In this document: piece by piece, positions 31,926-40,512 of the stretch
Layout of the letters: each line of letters starts with the position of its first letter
How positions within the stretch are numbered: the stretch's first letter is position 1
Origin: Virgisporangium aurantiacum
GTDB lineage: Bacteria; Actinomycetota; Actinomycetes; Mycobacteriales; Micromonosporaceae
Assembly: GCF_016863635.1 (NCBI RefSeq)
Contig: NZ_BOPG01000013.1
Location: 62,001-126,000 of the forward strand
Direction of reading: 5' to 3'
DNA length: 64,000 nucleotides
Notes under the pieces: generated by a model
The model's database searches: none
What the model saw: the letters and a program-made list of their open reading frames with translations, nothing else
Told to the model about the DNA's origin: nothing
Translations under genes and position numbers: made by a program

Positions 31926-33525
31926 GCTTGTCGCGGAGCGCGGCCGCGTCGTCGTGCCCGATGTCGTCGAGGATGCGCAGCGCCGACGACCACGCCGACC
32001 GGGCCCCGACGATGTCGCCCATCGCGTCGTGCGCGTCGCCGAGCCAGTGCCACGAGTCGGCCTCCGCGTACCGGTCGCCGACCTCCCGGTGCAGGGCGGC
32101 GGCCCGCCGGAAGTGGCCGGAGGCGGTCTCGGGCCGGCCCTTGAGCAGGTAGACGCCGCCCAACCGGTCGAGCGTGTCGGCGCGGCCGGCCGGGTCGTCC
32201 AGGTCCTGGTGCATGGCCCACGCACGGGTCAGGGTCGCCAGCGCCCGGTCGGCGTCGCCGAAGTCGATCAGGTGCCGGCCGACGCCGGCCAGCGCGTGGA
32301 CGATGCCGAGCCGGTCCCCCTGCTTCTCGAAGATCGCGAGCGCGTGTTCGGTGCGCGCGAGCGCTTCCCGGCTGTCGCCGAGCGGGCCGGAGCCCCAGCC
32401 CCGGCCGGCCGCCGCCGGCGGCACCGCGTGGTGCGACGGTGGTTCCGCCGACGCCGTCTCCCGCTCCAGGACCCGCAGGTGCGCGGCGCGCAGCTCCGGG
32501 CCGGGCTCGATGCCGAGTTCCGCGCGGAGCCGTTCGCGGGTCGCCGCGTGCACGGCGAGCGCCGCCGCTCGGTCGCCGGCGGCCGCCAGGCCGAGCATCA
32601 GGCTCGCGGCCAGCCCCTCGTGCAGCGGCTCGTCGTCGGCCAGGGCCCGCAGCCAGCCCAGTGCCTCCGGCAGGTCGGCGGGGTGGGCGAGGTCGGCGTA
32701 CGCGATGGTCGCCGTGATCCGGCGGGCGGTGAGGCCGGCGACCACCGGGTGGTACCGCAGGCCGGGCACGTCGGCGAGCACCGGGCCGCGCCACAGGCGC
32801 AGTGCCCGCGCGTAGCGGTCGCGGCACCCGTCGTGGTCGCTGTCGATCCGGGCGCGCTCGGCCGCGGTCACCAGTTCGGTGAACGTGGACGCGTCGAGCG
32901 CGGTCCGCAGCCGGTAACCGCCGCCGACCGACTCGACGCACCCGTCCGTGCCGAGCAGCCGGCGCAACTGCCCGACGCGGACGTGCACCTGTGCGCGCGC
33001 CGTACGCGGCGGCCGGTCGCCCCACAGTTCGGCCATGATCTCGTCGACCGGAACCGTGTCGGGCGCGTGCAACGCCAGCAGGCCCAGCAGGGTGCGCAGC
33101 ATCGGTGCGCCGGCGTGCACCGGGTGCCCGTCCACCGTCGTCGCCAGCGGGCCGAGGATGCCGACACCCGCCGGCCCGCCCGGAGCCGGCCCGCCCGGAG
33201 CCGGCGCGGCTGCCGGCGGTGCGGCCGCTGGGGTGACCGGGCCGCCGTTGCGCCGCAGCAGGAGTTCGCGCTCGGCCGGGGTCAGGTCCATCGCCTCGGC
33301 CAGGCGGTCGATCGACGTCAGGTGCGGCCGGCGGCTTCGCCCGCGTTCGAGGTCGCGCAGCCCGCGTTCGCTCAGGCCGGCCCGGCCCGCCAACCCGGCC
33401 TGGGTGAGCCCGCTACGCGTCCGGTACCCGCGCAACAGCGACCCGAGATCGTCGTTGCCCCCGCCGAGCACGCTCTGGACGGTAGCGCACGTCGATTCTC
33501 CAGCGGGTGCGGGTGGACGATGCAT
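31825..33525 (-). CDS. XRE-HTH plus SARP (BTAD) regulator with TPR domain
   Basis: This 566-residue regulator joins a Cro/CI-type helix-turn-helix at about 25-90 (RTRSGLTQAGLAGRAGLSER) to an OmpR-type winged helix at about 120-200. A BTAD domain follows at about 205-350 (LRAELGIEPGPELRAAHLRV), then TPR repeats at about 385-530. It lacks the NB-ARC ATPase of the other SARP here. Two different DNA-binding modules in one chain is notable. The ATG at 33525 has no Shine-Dalgarno and may be leaderless. A GTG at 33471 is possible. It is divergent from the ThuA-Gfo/Idh operon. Confidence 0.78.
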   Translation of the reverse strand: MHRPPAPAGESTCATVQSVLGGGNDDLGSLLRGYRTRSGLTQAGLAGRAGLSERGLRDLERGRSRRPHLTSIDRLAEAMDLTPAERELLLRRNGGPVTPAAAPPAAAPAPGGPAPGGPAGVGILGPLATTVDGHPVHAGAPMLRTLLGLLALHAPDTVPVDEIMAELWGDRPPRTARAQVHVRVGQLRRLLGTDGCVESVGGGYRLRTALDASTFTELVTAAERARIDSDHDGCRDRYARALRLWRGPVLADVPGLRYHPVVAGLTARRITATIAYADLAHPADLPEALGWLRALADDEPLHEGLAASLMLGLAAAGDRAAALAVHAATRERLRAELGIEPGPELRAAHLRVLERETASAEPPSHHAVPPAAAGRGWGSGPLGDSREALARTEHALAIFEKQGDRLGIVHALAGVGRHLIDFGDADRALATLTRAWAMHQDLDDPAGRADTLDRLGGVYLLKGRPETASGHFRRAAALHREVGDRYAEADSWHWLGDAHDAMGDIVGARSAWSSALRILDDIGHDDAAALRDKLTRSRVTPARPRDRRRTAGWPWPGGPDGRTPSR

Positions 33526-33577
33526 GGACGATTCTGGTAACGAAGATCCGTTGGGCGACATTGTGGGAGGCGAGATC

Positions 33578-34315
33578 GTGCCGGAACCCCTCCGGGTGAC
33601 GCTGTGGAACGAGTTCATCCACGAGCGCAAGGACGACAGTGTCCGGGCCATCTATCCCGATGGCATGCACACGGTGTGGGAACAGGCCCTGCACACCCAC
33701 CTCGGCGACGCGGTGAGCGTCCGCTCCGCCTGGCTGGAGCAGCCCGACCACGGGCTGCCGGCCGACGTACTGGAGTCGACCGACGTCCTGTTCTGGTGGG
33801 GGCACATCGCGCACGGCGAGGTCGCCGACGCGGTGGCCGCGGCCGTGGCCGACCGGGTGCGCCGCGGGATGGGCCTGGTGGCGCTGCACTCCGCGCACTA
33901 CTCGAAGGTGTTCCGGCTGCTGATGGGCACCACCTGCTCGTTGCGCTGGCGCAGCGCCCACGATCGTGAACTGGTGTGGACGGTCGATCCCACCCACCCG
34001 GTCGCGCACGGCGTCCCCTCGCCGATCGTCATCCCCGAGCAGGAGATGTACGGCGAGTTCTTCGACGTGCCCCCGCCCGACGACCTCGTCTTCATCAGCA
34101 GTTTCTCCGGCGGCGAGGTGTTCCGCGGCGGCTGCGGGTGGAAGCGCGGCTTCGGCCGGGTCTTCTACTTCAGCCCCGGCGACCAGGAGTACCCGGTGTA
34201 CCACCACCCCGACGTGCAGCGGGTGCTGGCCAACGCCGCCTCGTGGGTCGCGCCGTCGTCTGTGCGCGGATCCGCCTACTCGGCCGACCACGCGCCGACG
34301 GGGTGGTTCGAGTGA
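33578..34315 (+). CDS. ThuA-like domain protein
   Basis: This 245-residue protein of the ThuA/trehalose-utilization family has a glutamine-amidotransferase-like fold. Motifs are VTLWNEFIHERKDDSVRAIY, DVLFWWGHIAHGEV, GLVALHSAHYSK and VFYFSPGDQEYPVYHHPDVQ. ThuA-type proteins accompany sugar oxidoreductases in disaccharide metabolism, though the chemistry is not fully known. The GTG at 33578 is chosen for its GGGAGG ribosome binding site, and the frame is open further upstream without motif support. It overlaps the next gene by GTGA, so the two are co-translated. Confidence 0.88.
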   Translation: MPEPLRVTLWNEFIHERKDDSVRAIYPDGMHTVWEQALHTHLGDAVSVRSAWLEQPDHGLPADVLESTDVLFWWGHIAHGEVADAVAAAVADRVRRGMGLVALHSAHYSKVFRLLMGTTCSLRWRSAHDRELVWTVDPTHPVAHGVPSPIVIPEQEMYGEFFDVPPPDDLVFISSFSGGEVFRGGCGWKRGFGRVFYFSPGDQEYPVYHHPDVQRVLANAASWVAPSSVRGSAYSADHAPTGWFE

Positions 34316-35364
34316 CCGCGCCGTTGCGGGTGGGCGTGGTCGGGCTCGGGTGGGCCGGCCGCACGCACGCCGAGAGCTTCCAGGCGCTGCCCGACGCCGA
34401 GGTGGTCGCGATCGCCGGCAAGGAGGCCGACCTCGCCGCCGCGGTGGCGCGCGACCTCGGCATCCCGGCCACCTACCCGGACTGGACCGACATGCTCGAC
34501 GCCGGCGGCCTCGACGTCGTGAGCATCGCCACGCCGAACTCGCTGCACATGCCGATCGCGGTGGCCGCGATGAAGGCCGGCCTGCACGTGCTGTGCGAGA
34601 AGCCGCTCGCGTCCGACGCCGAGCAGGCGGCGGCGATGGTCGCCTGCGCCGAGGACACCGACCGGGTGCTGGAGACGGTCTTCAACCACCGCAACCGCGG
34701 CGACATGGCCCTGCTGCGGCAGATCGTCGGCGAGGGTGGACTCGGCGACATCTACTACGCCAAGGCGGCGTGGATGCGACGCCGCAACTACGAGGTGCGC
34801 GGCTGGTTCGCCAACCGCGACGCCGCCGGTGGCGGTCCGCTGATCGACCTCGGCGTGCACATGCTCGACATGCTGCTGACCCTGCTCGGCGAGCCCGAGG
34901 TCACCCGCGTCACCGGGTCGACCTACGCCGCGCTCGCGCCGCAGTGGCTGCAGGCGCAGGGCCGTGACCCGGCCACCTGGCAGGTCGAGGACCTGGCCAC
35001 CGGGATGCTCCACACGGCCGGCGGCGCCACGCTCCTCCTCGAGGCGAGCTGGGCCGTCCACGGCCCCTACGCCGACGACGACATGAGCATCCACCTGCAC
35101 GGGACGCGCGGCGGTGCGAGCGTGCGCGTCCAGGACTACGTCACCGGCCCGGTCAGGGTCTACCACGACGTCGCCGGCCGCCCCGCCGAGGTGGTCGTCG
35201 CCCCCGGCAAGGGCACCGGCCACGCCACCGTCGTCCGCGACTTCGTCCGGGCCGTCCGCAGCGGCGACTGGGCCCAGCACCGCGGCCACGCCGGCCTGGT
35301 CCGCTCGAAGATCATCAGCGCACTGTACGAGTCCGCCCGCAAAGGCACGGAGATCCGCCTCTAG
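34312..35364 (+). CDS. Gfo/Idh/MocA-family NAD(P)-dependent sugar oxidoreductase
   Basis: This 350-residue enzyme has an N-terminal Rossmann fold (RVGVVGLGWAGRTHAESFQA) and the conserved CEKPLASDAEQAAAM segment, whose lysine is typical of the family. The C-terminal domain contains GPLIDLGVHMLDMLLTLLG, where Asp and His are usual catalytic residues. These enzymes oxidise or epimerise sugars or inositols. Its partner is the upstream ThuA-like gene, to which it is coupled by GTGA. The exact substrate is not predictable, and disaccharide or pseudosugar metabolism is likely. It ends against the convergent crcB gene with a four-base overlap. Confidence 0.9.
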   Translation: MTAPLRVGVVGLGWAGRTHAESFQALPDAEVVAIAGKEADLAAAVARDLGIPATYPDWTDMLDAGGLDVVSIATPNSLHMPIAVAAMKAGLHVLCEKPLASDAEQAAAMVACAEDTDRVLETVFNHRNRGDMALLRQIVGEGGLGDIYYAKAAWMRRRNYEVRGWFANRDAAGGGPLIDLGVHMLDMLLTLLGEPEVTRVTGSTYAALAPQWLQAQGRDPATWQVEDLATGMLHTAGGATLLLEASWAVHGPYADDDMSIHLHGTRGGASVRVQDYVTGPVRVYHDVAGRPAEVVVAPGKGTGHATVVRDFVRAVRSGDWAQHRGHAGLVRSKIISALYESARKGTEIRL

Positions 35365-35708
35365 GCCAGGCCCGCGGCGGCCACGGCGGCGGACACGCCG
35401 AGCAGGGCGCTCGCCGCCACGTACATCAGGGCGCGACCGCGGGCGCCGGTGCGGGCCAGCCGCAGCGTCTCGTAGCCGAACGTCGAGTACGTCGTCAGCG
35501 CGCCGCAGAAGCCCGTGCCGAGCAGGGCGCCGAGGCCCGACGAAACCGGCAGGGCGGTCAGGAAACCGAGCAGGGCCGAGCCGACCACGTTCACCAGCAG
35601 GGTCCCCCACGGGAAGCCCGGCCCCAGCCGCGACCGCACGAAACGGTCGGCCAGGTACCGGGTCGGCGCGCCGACCGCGGCGCCGAGCGCGACCAGCAGC
35701 AGCGTCAC
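35361..35708 (-). CDS. crcB: Fluoride channel CrcB/Fluc, second subunit
   Basis: This 115-residue protein with four membrane helices belongs to the Fluc family, which exports toxic fluoride as dual-topology dimers. Family motifs are GAAVGAPTRYLADRF, GTLLVNVVGSALLGFL and GFCGALTTYSTFGYET. The GTG at 35708 overlaps the stop of the other crcB gene as GTGA. Adjacent paired crcB genes usually encode the two halves of a heterodimeric channel with opposite membrane orientation. No fluoride riboswitch is evident in the short upstream region. Confidence 0.9.
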   Translation of the reverse strand: MTLLLVALGAAVGAPTRYLADRFVRSRLGPGFPWGTLLVNVVGSALLGFLTALPVSSGLGALLGTGFCGALTTYSTFGYETLRLARTGARGRALMYVAASALLGVSAAVAAAGLA

Positions 35709-36109
35709 CGGAAGCAGCCGGTTTGTCGCCGAGTGAGGCGACGGAGCAGGCGTTCGGTCGCGAGAGTGCCGGCCCACACGGCGAGGAGCGCGGCGAGCAG
35801 GGTCCCGAGAAGGTAGAGCGCCGCGACAAGAAACCGGTCGTCGACCAGGAGGCGCCGGACGTCGACGGCGTACGCGGAGAACGTCGTGTACCCGCCCAGC
35901 ACGCCCGGGCCGAGGAACGGCTGAAGCAACGGGCGGTCAAGAACCAGCGGCATCAGCGCCCCGATCAGCAGGCAGCCGGTGACGTTGATCGCCCACGTCG
36001 TCCAGATCGACGGGAAGGCAAAATGCAGGCCGTACCGGCACAGCGCGCCCACCACCCCGCCCGCCGCGACCGCGAGCACCGGCGGCCACAGCCGATCATG
36101 GGTTCGCAC
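35705..36109 (-). CDS. crcB: Fluoride channel CrcB/Fluc, first subunit
   Basis: This 134-residue Fluc protein shows GGVVGALCRYGLHFAFPSIW, WAINVTGCLLIGALM and GPGVLGGYTTFSAYAVDV, the conserved glycine/asparagine and TTFS track of the channel. Four membrane helices fit the family. The GTG at 36109 is used because a GATACT -10-like hexamer lies only 5 bases upstream, suggesting a leaderless message. A GTG at 36079 would still retain the channel. It is the first gene of the two-gene crcB operon and diverges from a membrane-protein gene at 36197. Confidence 0.88.
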   Translation of the reverse strand: MRTHDRLWPPVLAVAAGGVVGALCRYGLHFAFPSIWTTWAINVTGCLLIGALMPLVLDRPLLQPFLGPGVLGGYTTFSAYAVDVRRLLVDDRFLVAALYLLGTLLAALLAVWAGTLATERLLRRLTRRQTGCFR

Positions 36110-36196
36110 CGGCCCAGTATCGCCTCCTCCCACGGGAGGAGGCGGTCGGGACCGCGGGCGGGTCCCTACGATCCTCCCGGTCGCGACCGTGGTGGC

Positions 36197-37075
36197 ATGC
36201 ACAAGCCATTGAAGGTCCTCGCCGCCGTGATGTGCGGCCTCGCCGCGTTCTCCCTCGTCGGCCTCGTCGTCGACGACCGCACCGTGCTCGGCGTGCCGGT
36301 GTGGCTCAAGCCGCTGAAGTTCGGGCTCTCGTTCGGCGTCTACGCCGTCACGATGGCGTGGCTGATCCCGCACCTGACGAAAGCACAGAAGGTCGCCTGG
36401 TGGGCCGGCACCGTGATGGCGGTGTTCGGCCTGCTGGAGGTCGGGCTCATCGCGTTCCAGGCCGCCCGCGGCCGGATGAGCCACTTCAACCAGCAGACGG
36501 CCCTCGACGGGCAGATCTTCACGGCCATGGGCGTCACGATCGGGATCTTCTACCTGGGGGTGCTCGCGACCGCGGTCCTCCTGCTGATCCAGCGGGTGGG
36601 CGACCGCGCGCTCACCTGGACGCTGCGCCTCGGCCTGCTCATCGCGATGGTCGGCATGGGGCTCGGCTTCCTGATGGTGCTCCCCTCCGACGCGCAGATC
36701 GCGGCGGGCGAGCAGATCGTGGGCGCGCACAGCGTCGGGGTCGAGGACGGCGGGCCGGGCATGCCGGTCACCGGATGGAGCACGACCGGCGGCGACCTGC
36801 GCATCCCGCACTTCGTCGGCATGCACGCCCTGCAGATCCTGCCGCTGCTGCTGTTCGCGCTCACCCGGGTCGTCCGCGACGAAGCCGTCCGCCTGCGGCT
36901 GATGGTGGTCGCGGCCGCGACGTACGCGGCCGTGCTGGTGCTCGTCACCTGGCAGGCCCTGCGCGGACAGCCGCTGGTGCATCCGGATGCCGCGACGCTC
37001 GTCGCGGCCGGGCTGATCGCGGCGGTCGCGGCCGTCGGTGGTGCGGCAGCCATGGGACGCCGTGCGCGCGCCTAG
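36197..37075 (+). CDS. Seven- to eight-helix membrane protein of unknown function
   Basis: This 292-residue integral membrane protein has hydrophobic helices spread over its whole length. Recognisable segments are VWLKPLKFGLSFGVYAVTMA, RMSHFNQQTALDGQIFTAMG and GGDLRIPHFVGMHALQILPL. The HFN and HFVGMHALQ motifs place conserved histidines in or near membrane helices, which could suggest a redox or ligand role. I recognise no characterised family. The ATG at 36197 lies 20 bases after TACGAT, a plausible -10. It is followed after 10 bases by a histidine kinase gene on the same strand and may share its operon. Confidence 0.65.
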   Translation: MHKPLKVLAAVMCGLAAFSLVGLVVDDRTVLGVPVWLKPLKFGLSFGVYAVTMAWLIPHLTKAQKVAWWAGTVMAVFGLLEVGLIAFQAARGRMSHFNQQTALDGQIFTAMGVTIGIFYLGVLATAVLLLIQRVGDRALTWTLRLGLLIAMVGMGLGFLMVLPSDAQIAAGEQIVGAHSVGVEDGGPGMPVTGWSTTGGDLRIPHFVGMHALQILPLLLFALTRVVRDEAVRLRLMVVAAATYAAVLVLVTWQALRGQPLVHPDAATLVAAGLIAAVAAVGGAAAMGRRARA

Positions 37076-37085
37076 GCTGTCACCC

Positions 37086-38249
37086 GTGCCCCGGCTGGGA
37101 ATGCTGACCCGGTTCACCGACGACCGTTTCGCCTGGCTGCGGCTGACCCTGCTCGGCCTCAGCGGCGTCGGCTACCTGGTGCTGCGGCCGCACCCGGAGG
37201 AGACGTACGGCGCCGTCGACTGGGTCGCCGCCGTCGGGGCGCTGGCCCTGTGCCCGGTCGCCGTGCGGTGGCCGCTGGCCGGCTCGCTCGGGTCGTCGCT
37301 GGCGTACCTGGTGGGGGCATGCTTCGGGCAGGGCGACCCGGTGGTCCCGGAGGTCGGCTCCACCTGGATGCTGCTCGAACTGGCGCTGCGGGCGACGCAA
37401 AGGCACGTCGTCATCGGGACGGCGGCCGTGGTGGTCACGCACGTCGTCGACATCTGGCCGCACCTGCCCGGCAAGTTCCCGAACCTGGTGTTCGACCTGC
37501 TCATCTCGGCCGGGCTGCCGCTGCTGGTCGGCTCGAACATCCGGGCCAGCCGCCGGCTCGCCCGGCACGCCGAGCACCGGGCGACCGCCGAGGCACAGGC
37601 CGCCCGGTCCGACGAGCGGGCCGCGATCGCGCGCGAACTGCACGACATGGTCGCCCACCACGTCGCGTCGATGGTGCTGCGGGTCGGGGTGGCCCGGCAC
37701 GTCCTGCCCGCCACCGACCCGCGGGTCACCGAGGTCTTCGACGACCTGCACGCCGGCGGCACCACCGCGCTGGCCGACCTGCGCCGGCTGGTGGCGGTGC
37801 TGCGCGACCCCGCGGCCGACGGCTCGGCGTACGTGCCGATCGAACCGGACGCGCTGCCCGACGCGCTGGCCACCACGGTCGACCGGGCCAGGCGGGCCGG
37901 GCTCACCGTCGACGCCACGATCGACCCGGCCGTCACCTCGCTCGACGCGGTGCGCGGGCTGGCCGTGCTCCGCCTCACCCAGGAGGGCCTCACGAACGTC
38001 GCCAAGCACGCGGGTCCGTCCGCCCGCGCGACGCTCACGGTGCGCGTCAACGCCGGCGCCGTCCACTGGGAGTTGATGGACGACGGCGGCGGGGCCGCGG
38101 TTCCGACCGCCCTGGCCTCGACGAACGACGGCCACGGCCTCGTCGGCATGCGCGAACGGGTCGAGGTCCTGGGCGGCTCGTTGACCGCCGGCGCCACCGG
38201 CACCGGCTGGCGCCTCGCCACCGTGCTGCCCGCCGCGGAGGACCGGTGA
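37086..38249 (+). CDS. Sensor histidine kinase, HisKA_3 type
   Basis: This 387-residue kinase has an N-terminal membrane region of four to five helices (about 15-150). The phosphorylation box RAAIARELHDMVAHHVAS contains His186. The ATPase domain contains RLTQEGLTNVAKHAG, LMDDGGG and HGLVGMRERVEVLGG. It should phosphorylate the response regulator encoded immediately downstream. The GTG at 37086 is selected because TAGGCT lies just upstream and suggests leaderless initiation. The open frame extends to 37038 without conservation. No signal is predictable. Confidence 0.88.
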   Translation: MPRLGMLTRFTDDRFAWLRLTLLGLSGVGYLVLRPHPEETYGAVDWVAAVGALALCPVAVRWPLAGSLGSSLAYLVGACFGQGDPVVPEVGSTWMLLELALRATQRHVVIGTAAVVVTHVVDIWPHLPGKFPNLVFDLLISAGLPLLVGSNIRASRRLARHAEHRATAEAQAARSDERAAIARELHDMVAHHVASMVLRVGVARHVLPATDPRVTEVFDDLHAGGTTALADLRRLVAVLRDPAADGSAYVPIEPDALPDALATTVDRARRAGLTVDATIDPAVTSLDAVRGLAVLRLTQEGLTNVAKHAGPSARATLTVRVNAGAVHWELMDDGGGAAVPTALASTNDGHGLVGMRERVEVLGGSLTAGATGTGWRLATVLPAAEDR

Positions 38250-38884
38250 TCCGCGTCCTGCTGGTCGACGACCAGCGTCTGGTGCGGGCCGGCCTGCGGA
38301 TGCTGTGCGAGTCGGCGGCCGACATGGAGGTGGTCGGCGAGGCCGAGAACGGCCAGCAGGCGATCCGGCTGGCCGAGCAGGTGGCGCCCGACGTGATCCT
38401 GATGGACCTGCGCATGCCGCTCGTCGACGGCACCACGGCCACCGCCCGCATCCGCGCCGCCCGCCCCGCCGTGCGCGTGGTCGTCCTGACCACGTTCGAC
38501 GACGACGACCACCTGTTCCCGGCGCTGGCCGCCGGCGCGTGCGGCTTCCTGGTCAAGGACGCGGCGCCGGAGGAACTGCTCGCCGCGATCCGCACCGCCG
38601 TCGCCGGCGAGACCCCGTTCAGCCCGGTGGTGCTGCGCCGCCTGGTCGACCGGGCGGTGCTGTCCACCCAGAAAGGGCCGGCACCGCTGCCGGCGTCGTT
38701 GACGGCCCGGGAGCGCGAGGTGCTCGCCCTGGTCGGCGCCGGCCTGTCGAACCGGGAGATCGGCGACCGCCTGCACATGGGCGTCACCACGGTGAAGACC
38801 CACGTGACCAGCCTGCTGGCCAAGACCGGCGCGCCGAACCGGATCCGGCTCGCCCTGCTCGCCGTCGGCTCAGACCCGCGGTGA
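38246..38884 (+). CDS. NarL/FixJ-family response regulator
   Basis: This 212-residue regulator has a receiver domain (VLLVDDQRLVRAGLRML, phospho-Asp in VILMDLRMPLVDG, Lys in FLVKDAAPEE). A LuxR helix-turn-helix follows at about 145-205 (LTAREREVLALVGAGLSNRE, TTVKTHVTSLLAKTG). It is coupled to the kinase by a GTGA overlap. The last 15 bases overlap the 3' end of the frameshifted DsbA-like gene on the other strand. Confidence 0.92.
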   Translation: MIRVLLVDDQRLVRAGLRMLCESAADMEVVGEAENGQQAIRLAEQVAPDVILMDLRMPLVDGTTATARIRAARPAVRVVVLTTFDDDDHLFPALAAGACGFLVKDAAPEELLAAIRTAVAGETPFSPVVLRRLVDRAVLSTQKGPAPLPASLTAREREVLALVGAGLSNREIGDRLHMGVTTVKTHVTSLLAKTGAPNRIRLALLAVGSDPR

Positions 38885-39468
38885 CTCCGTCCGGCCGCGC
38901 TTGAGCTCGAAGAAGCCCGGCGTGGTGGCGGCCAGCAGGACGCCGTCCCACAGCCGGCCGGCCGCCTCGCCGCGGGGCACCGGGCTGACCACCGGCCCGA
39001 AGAACGCCGTCCCCTCGACGTGGATCGCCGGCGTGCCGAGGTCCTCCCCACCGGGTCGAGCCCGGCGTGGTGGCTCAGCCGCAGGGCGTCGTCGTGGTCG
39101 GCGCGGTCGGCGGCGGCGGCGAGGTCGGGATCGAGGCCGGCCTCGGCGAGCGCCGCCCGGTACAGGTCGGCGCCGATGGGCTGCTTGTCGTGGTGGATGC
39201 GGTTGCCGAGCGCCGTGTAGAGGTCGCGCAGCGCCGGCGTGCCGTGCTTCCCCTCGGCGGCGACGGCCACCCGCACCGGGCCGAGCGTGTCCTTCAGCCA
39301 CTCCGCGTACCAGGGTTCGAGACCGGTGCGCCCGTCGTTGAGCAGCCACAGGCTCATCACGTGGAAGCGCACCTCGACGTCGCGGACGCGCTCCACCTCC
39401 AGCAACCATCGGGACGCGTTCCACGCCCAGGGGCACTTCGGGTCGAACCACATGTCGGCGACGATCAT
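38870..39468 (-). pseudogene. DsbA-family thioredoxin-fold protein (Rv2466c-like), frameshifted
   Basis: The N-terminal frame begins at ATG 39468 with MIVADMWFDPKCPWAWNASR, then HVMSLWLLNDGRTGLEPWY and continues to LSHHAGLDPVG. The expected continuation GEDLGTPAIHVEGTAFFGPV to FFELKRGRTESPRV lies in another frame. The shift maps to the short C-run at 39046-39049, where one extra base would restore a single product of about 200 residues. The protein resembles mycothiol-dependent Rv2466c, with a CPWA active site. As given, the product would lose the C-terminal half. Either a real loss or a homopolymer sequencing error would explain this. Confidence 0.82.
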
Positions 39469-39548
39469 GCGTCCAGCCTCCGCCGCGCGATTGGCCCGGA
39501 GAAGGGCCAATTCCGCCACTTCCCGCTGGGCCAATCCCGATGCGAGCG

Positions 39549-40142
39549 CTACGCGTTCTTGCGGCGGCTCAGCTCGCTCACGTGCTCCAGCAGCGTGATC
39601 AGCACATGCTTGCTCGACTCCCGCTGACGCGCGTCGCACAGCAGCACCGGCACACCGTCGTCGAGGTTCAGGGCCAGCTGGACGTCCTCCAGGTCATACT
39701 GCTTCGCGCCCTCGAAACAGTTCACCGCCACCACGAACGGCGTCCCGCGCCGCTCGAAGTAGTCGACCGACGGGAAGCAGTCGGCCAGCCGCCGGGTGTC
39801 GGCCAGCACCACCGCGCCCAGCGCGCCGATGGCCAGCTCGTCCCACACGAACCAGAACCGGTCCTGCCCCGGCGTCCCGAAAAGGTAGAGCACCAGCGAC
39901 GGCGACAACGTGATCCGGCCGAAGTCCATCGCGACCGTCGTCGTCGACTTTCCCTCGACGCCGGCCAGGTCGTCGATGCCGACGCCCTCCTCGGTGAGCA
40001 CCTCCTCGGTGCGCAGCGGACCCGTCTCGGTCACCGCGCCGACCATCGTGGTCTTGCCCGCGCCGAACCCACCGGCGATCACTATCTTGATCGTGGTCGG
40101 CAACACGGCAGCCGGAGCGGCCTCAGAGCGCACGGAGTCCAT
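39549..40142 (-). CDS. cvnD: Conservon small GTP-binding protein CvnD
   Basis: This 197-residue P-loop protein is the last member of a conservon. The nucleotide-binding loop GGFGAGKTTMVGAV, the DFGRI switch, LFGTPGQDRFWFVWDEL and VAVNCFEG (NKxD position altered) match the CvnD/MglA-like GTPases. CvnA-D form a membrane-associated signalling complex reminiscent of eukaryotic G-protein switches, affecting differentiation and secondary metabolism in Streptomyces. The ATG lies within the end of cvnC, overlapping by 20 bases. The gene is followed by an 80-base gap to the DsbA-like gene. Confidence 0.9.
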   Translation of the reverse strand: MDSVRSEAAPAAVLPTTIKIVIAGGFGAGKTTMVGAVTETGPLRTEEVLTEEGVGIDDLAGVEGKSTTTVAMDFGRITLSPSLVLYLFGTPGQDRFWFVWDELAIGALGAVVLADTRRLADCFPSVDYFERRGTPFVVAVNCFEGAKQYDLEDVQLALNLDDGVPVLLCDARQRESSKHVLITLLEHVSELSRRKNA

Positions 40143-40512
40143 TGATCGCCGCCTCGATGATGCTCGTGTCGGTGAACCCGTCCGGTGCCGCGGGTTCCTG
40201 GACGTGGACCAGTTCCCGCTCCAGCAGGTCGCCGAGCATGACCCGGATGGTGCCGAGCGGCAGCTTCAGATAGGCGGCCAGTTCGGCGACCGAGAGCGGA
40301 CGGTCGGCGAGCTTGAGGATCGCCGTGTGCTCCGGCCCGAGCCCGGCGTCCATCGACGTCGGCGTGCGGACGGTCGTCACCAGCGAGATGATGTCGAACT
40401 CGCCGCGCGCGTGCCGGGTGCGGCCGCGGGTCATCGCGTAGGGCCGCACCACCGGGCCGGCGTGGTCGTCGACCCACAGTTCCTCGGGCGGAGACGAAGG
40501 CGAGTCACTCAT
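40123..40512 (-). CDS. cvnC: Conservon DUF742 protein CvnC
   Basis: This 129-residue protein belongs to the DUF742 family, a winged-helix-like adaptor. The N-terminal part reads WVDDHAGPVVRPYAMTRGRT and the middle AGLGPEHTAILKLADRPLSV. The helix-turn-helix-like segment AELAAYLKLPLGTIRVMLGD precedes LLERELVHVQEP. In conservons CvnC bridges the sensor CvnA/B and the GTPase CvnD. It overlaps cvnB by 8 bases and cvnD by 20 bases, so tight stoichiometric translation is expected. Confidence 0.9.
   Translation of the reverse strand: MSDSPSSPPEELWVDDHAGPVVRPYAMTRGRTRHARGEFDIISLVTTVRTPTSMDAGLGPEHTAILKLADRPLSVAELAAYLKLPLGTIRVMLGDLLERELVHVQEPAAPDGFTDTSIIEAAINGLRAL

Noticed and set aside
36110..36196. 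Fluoride riboswitch for the crcB pair
   Set aside because: The gap is short and the likely leaderless crcB message leaves no room. No crcB-motif fold could be seen.
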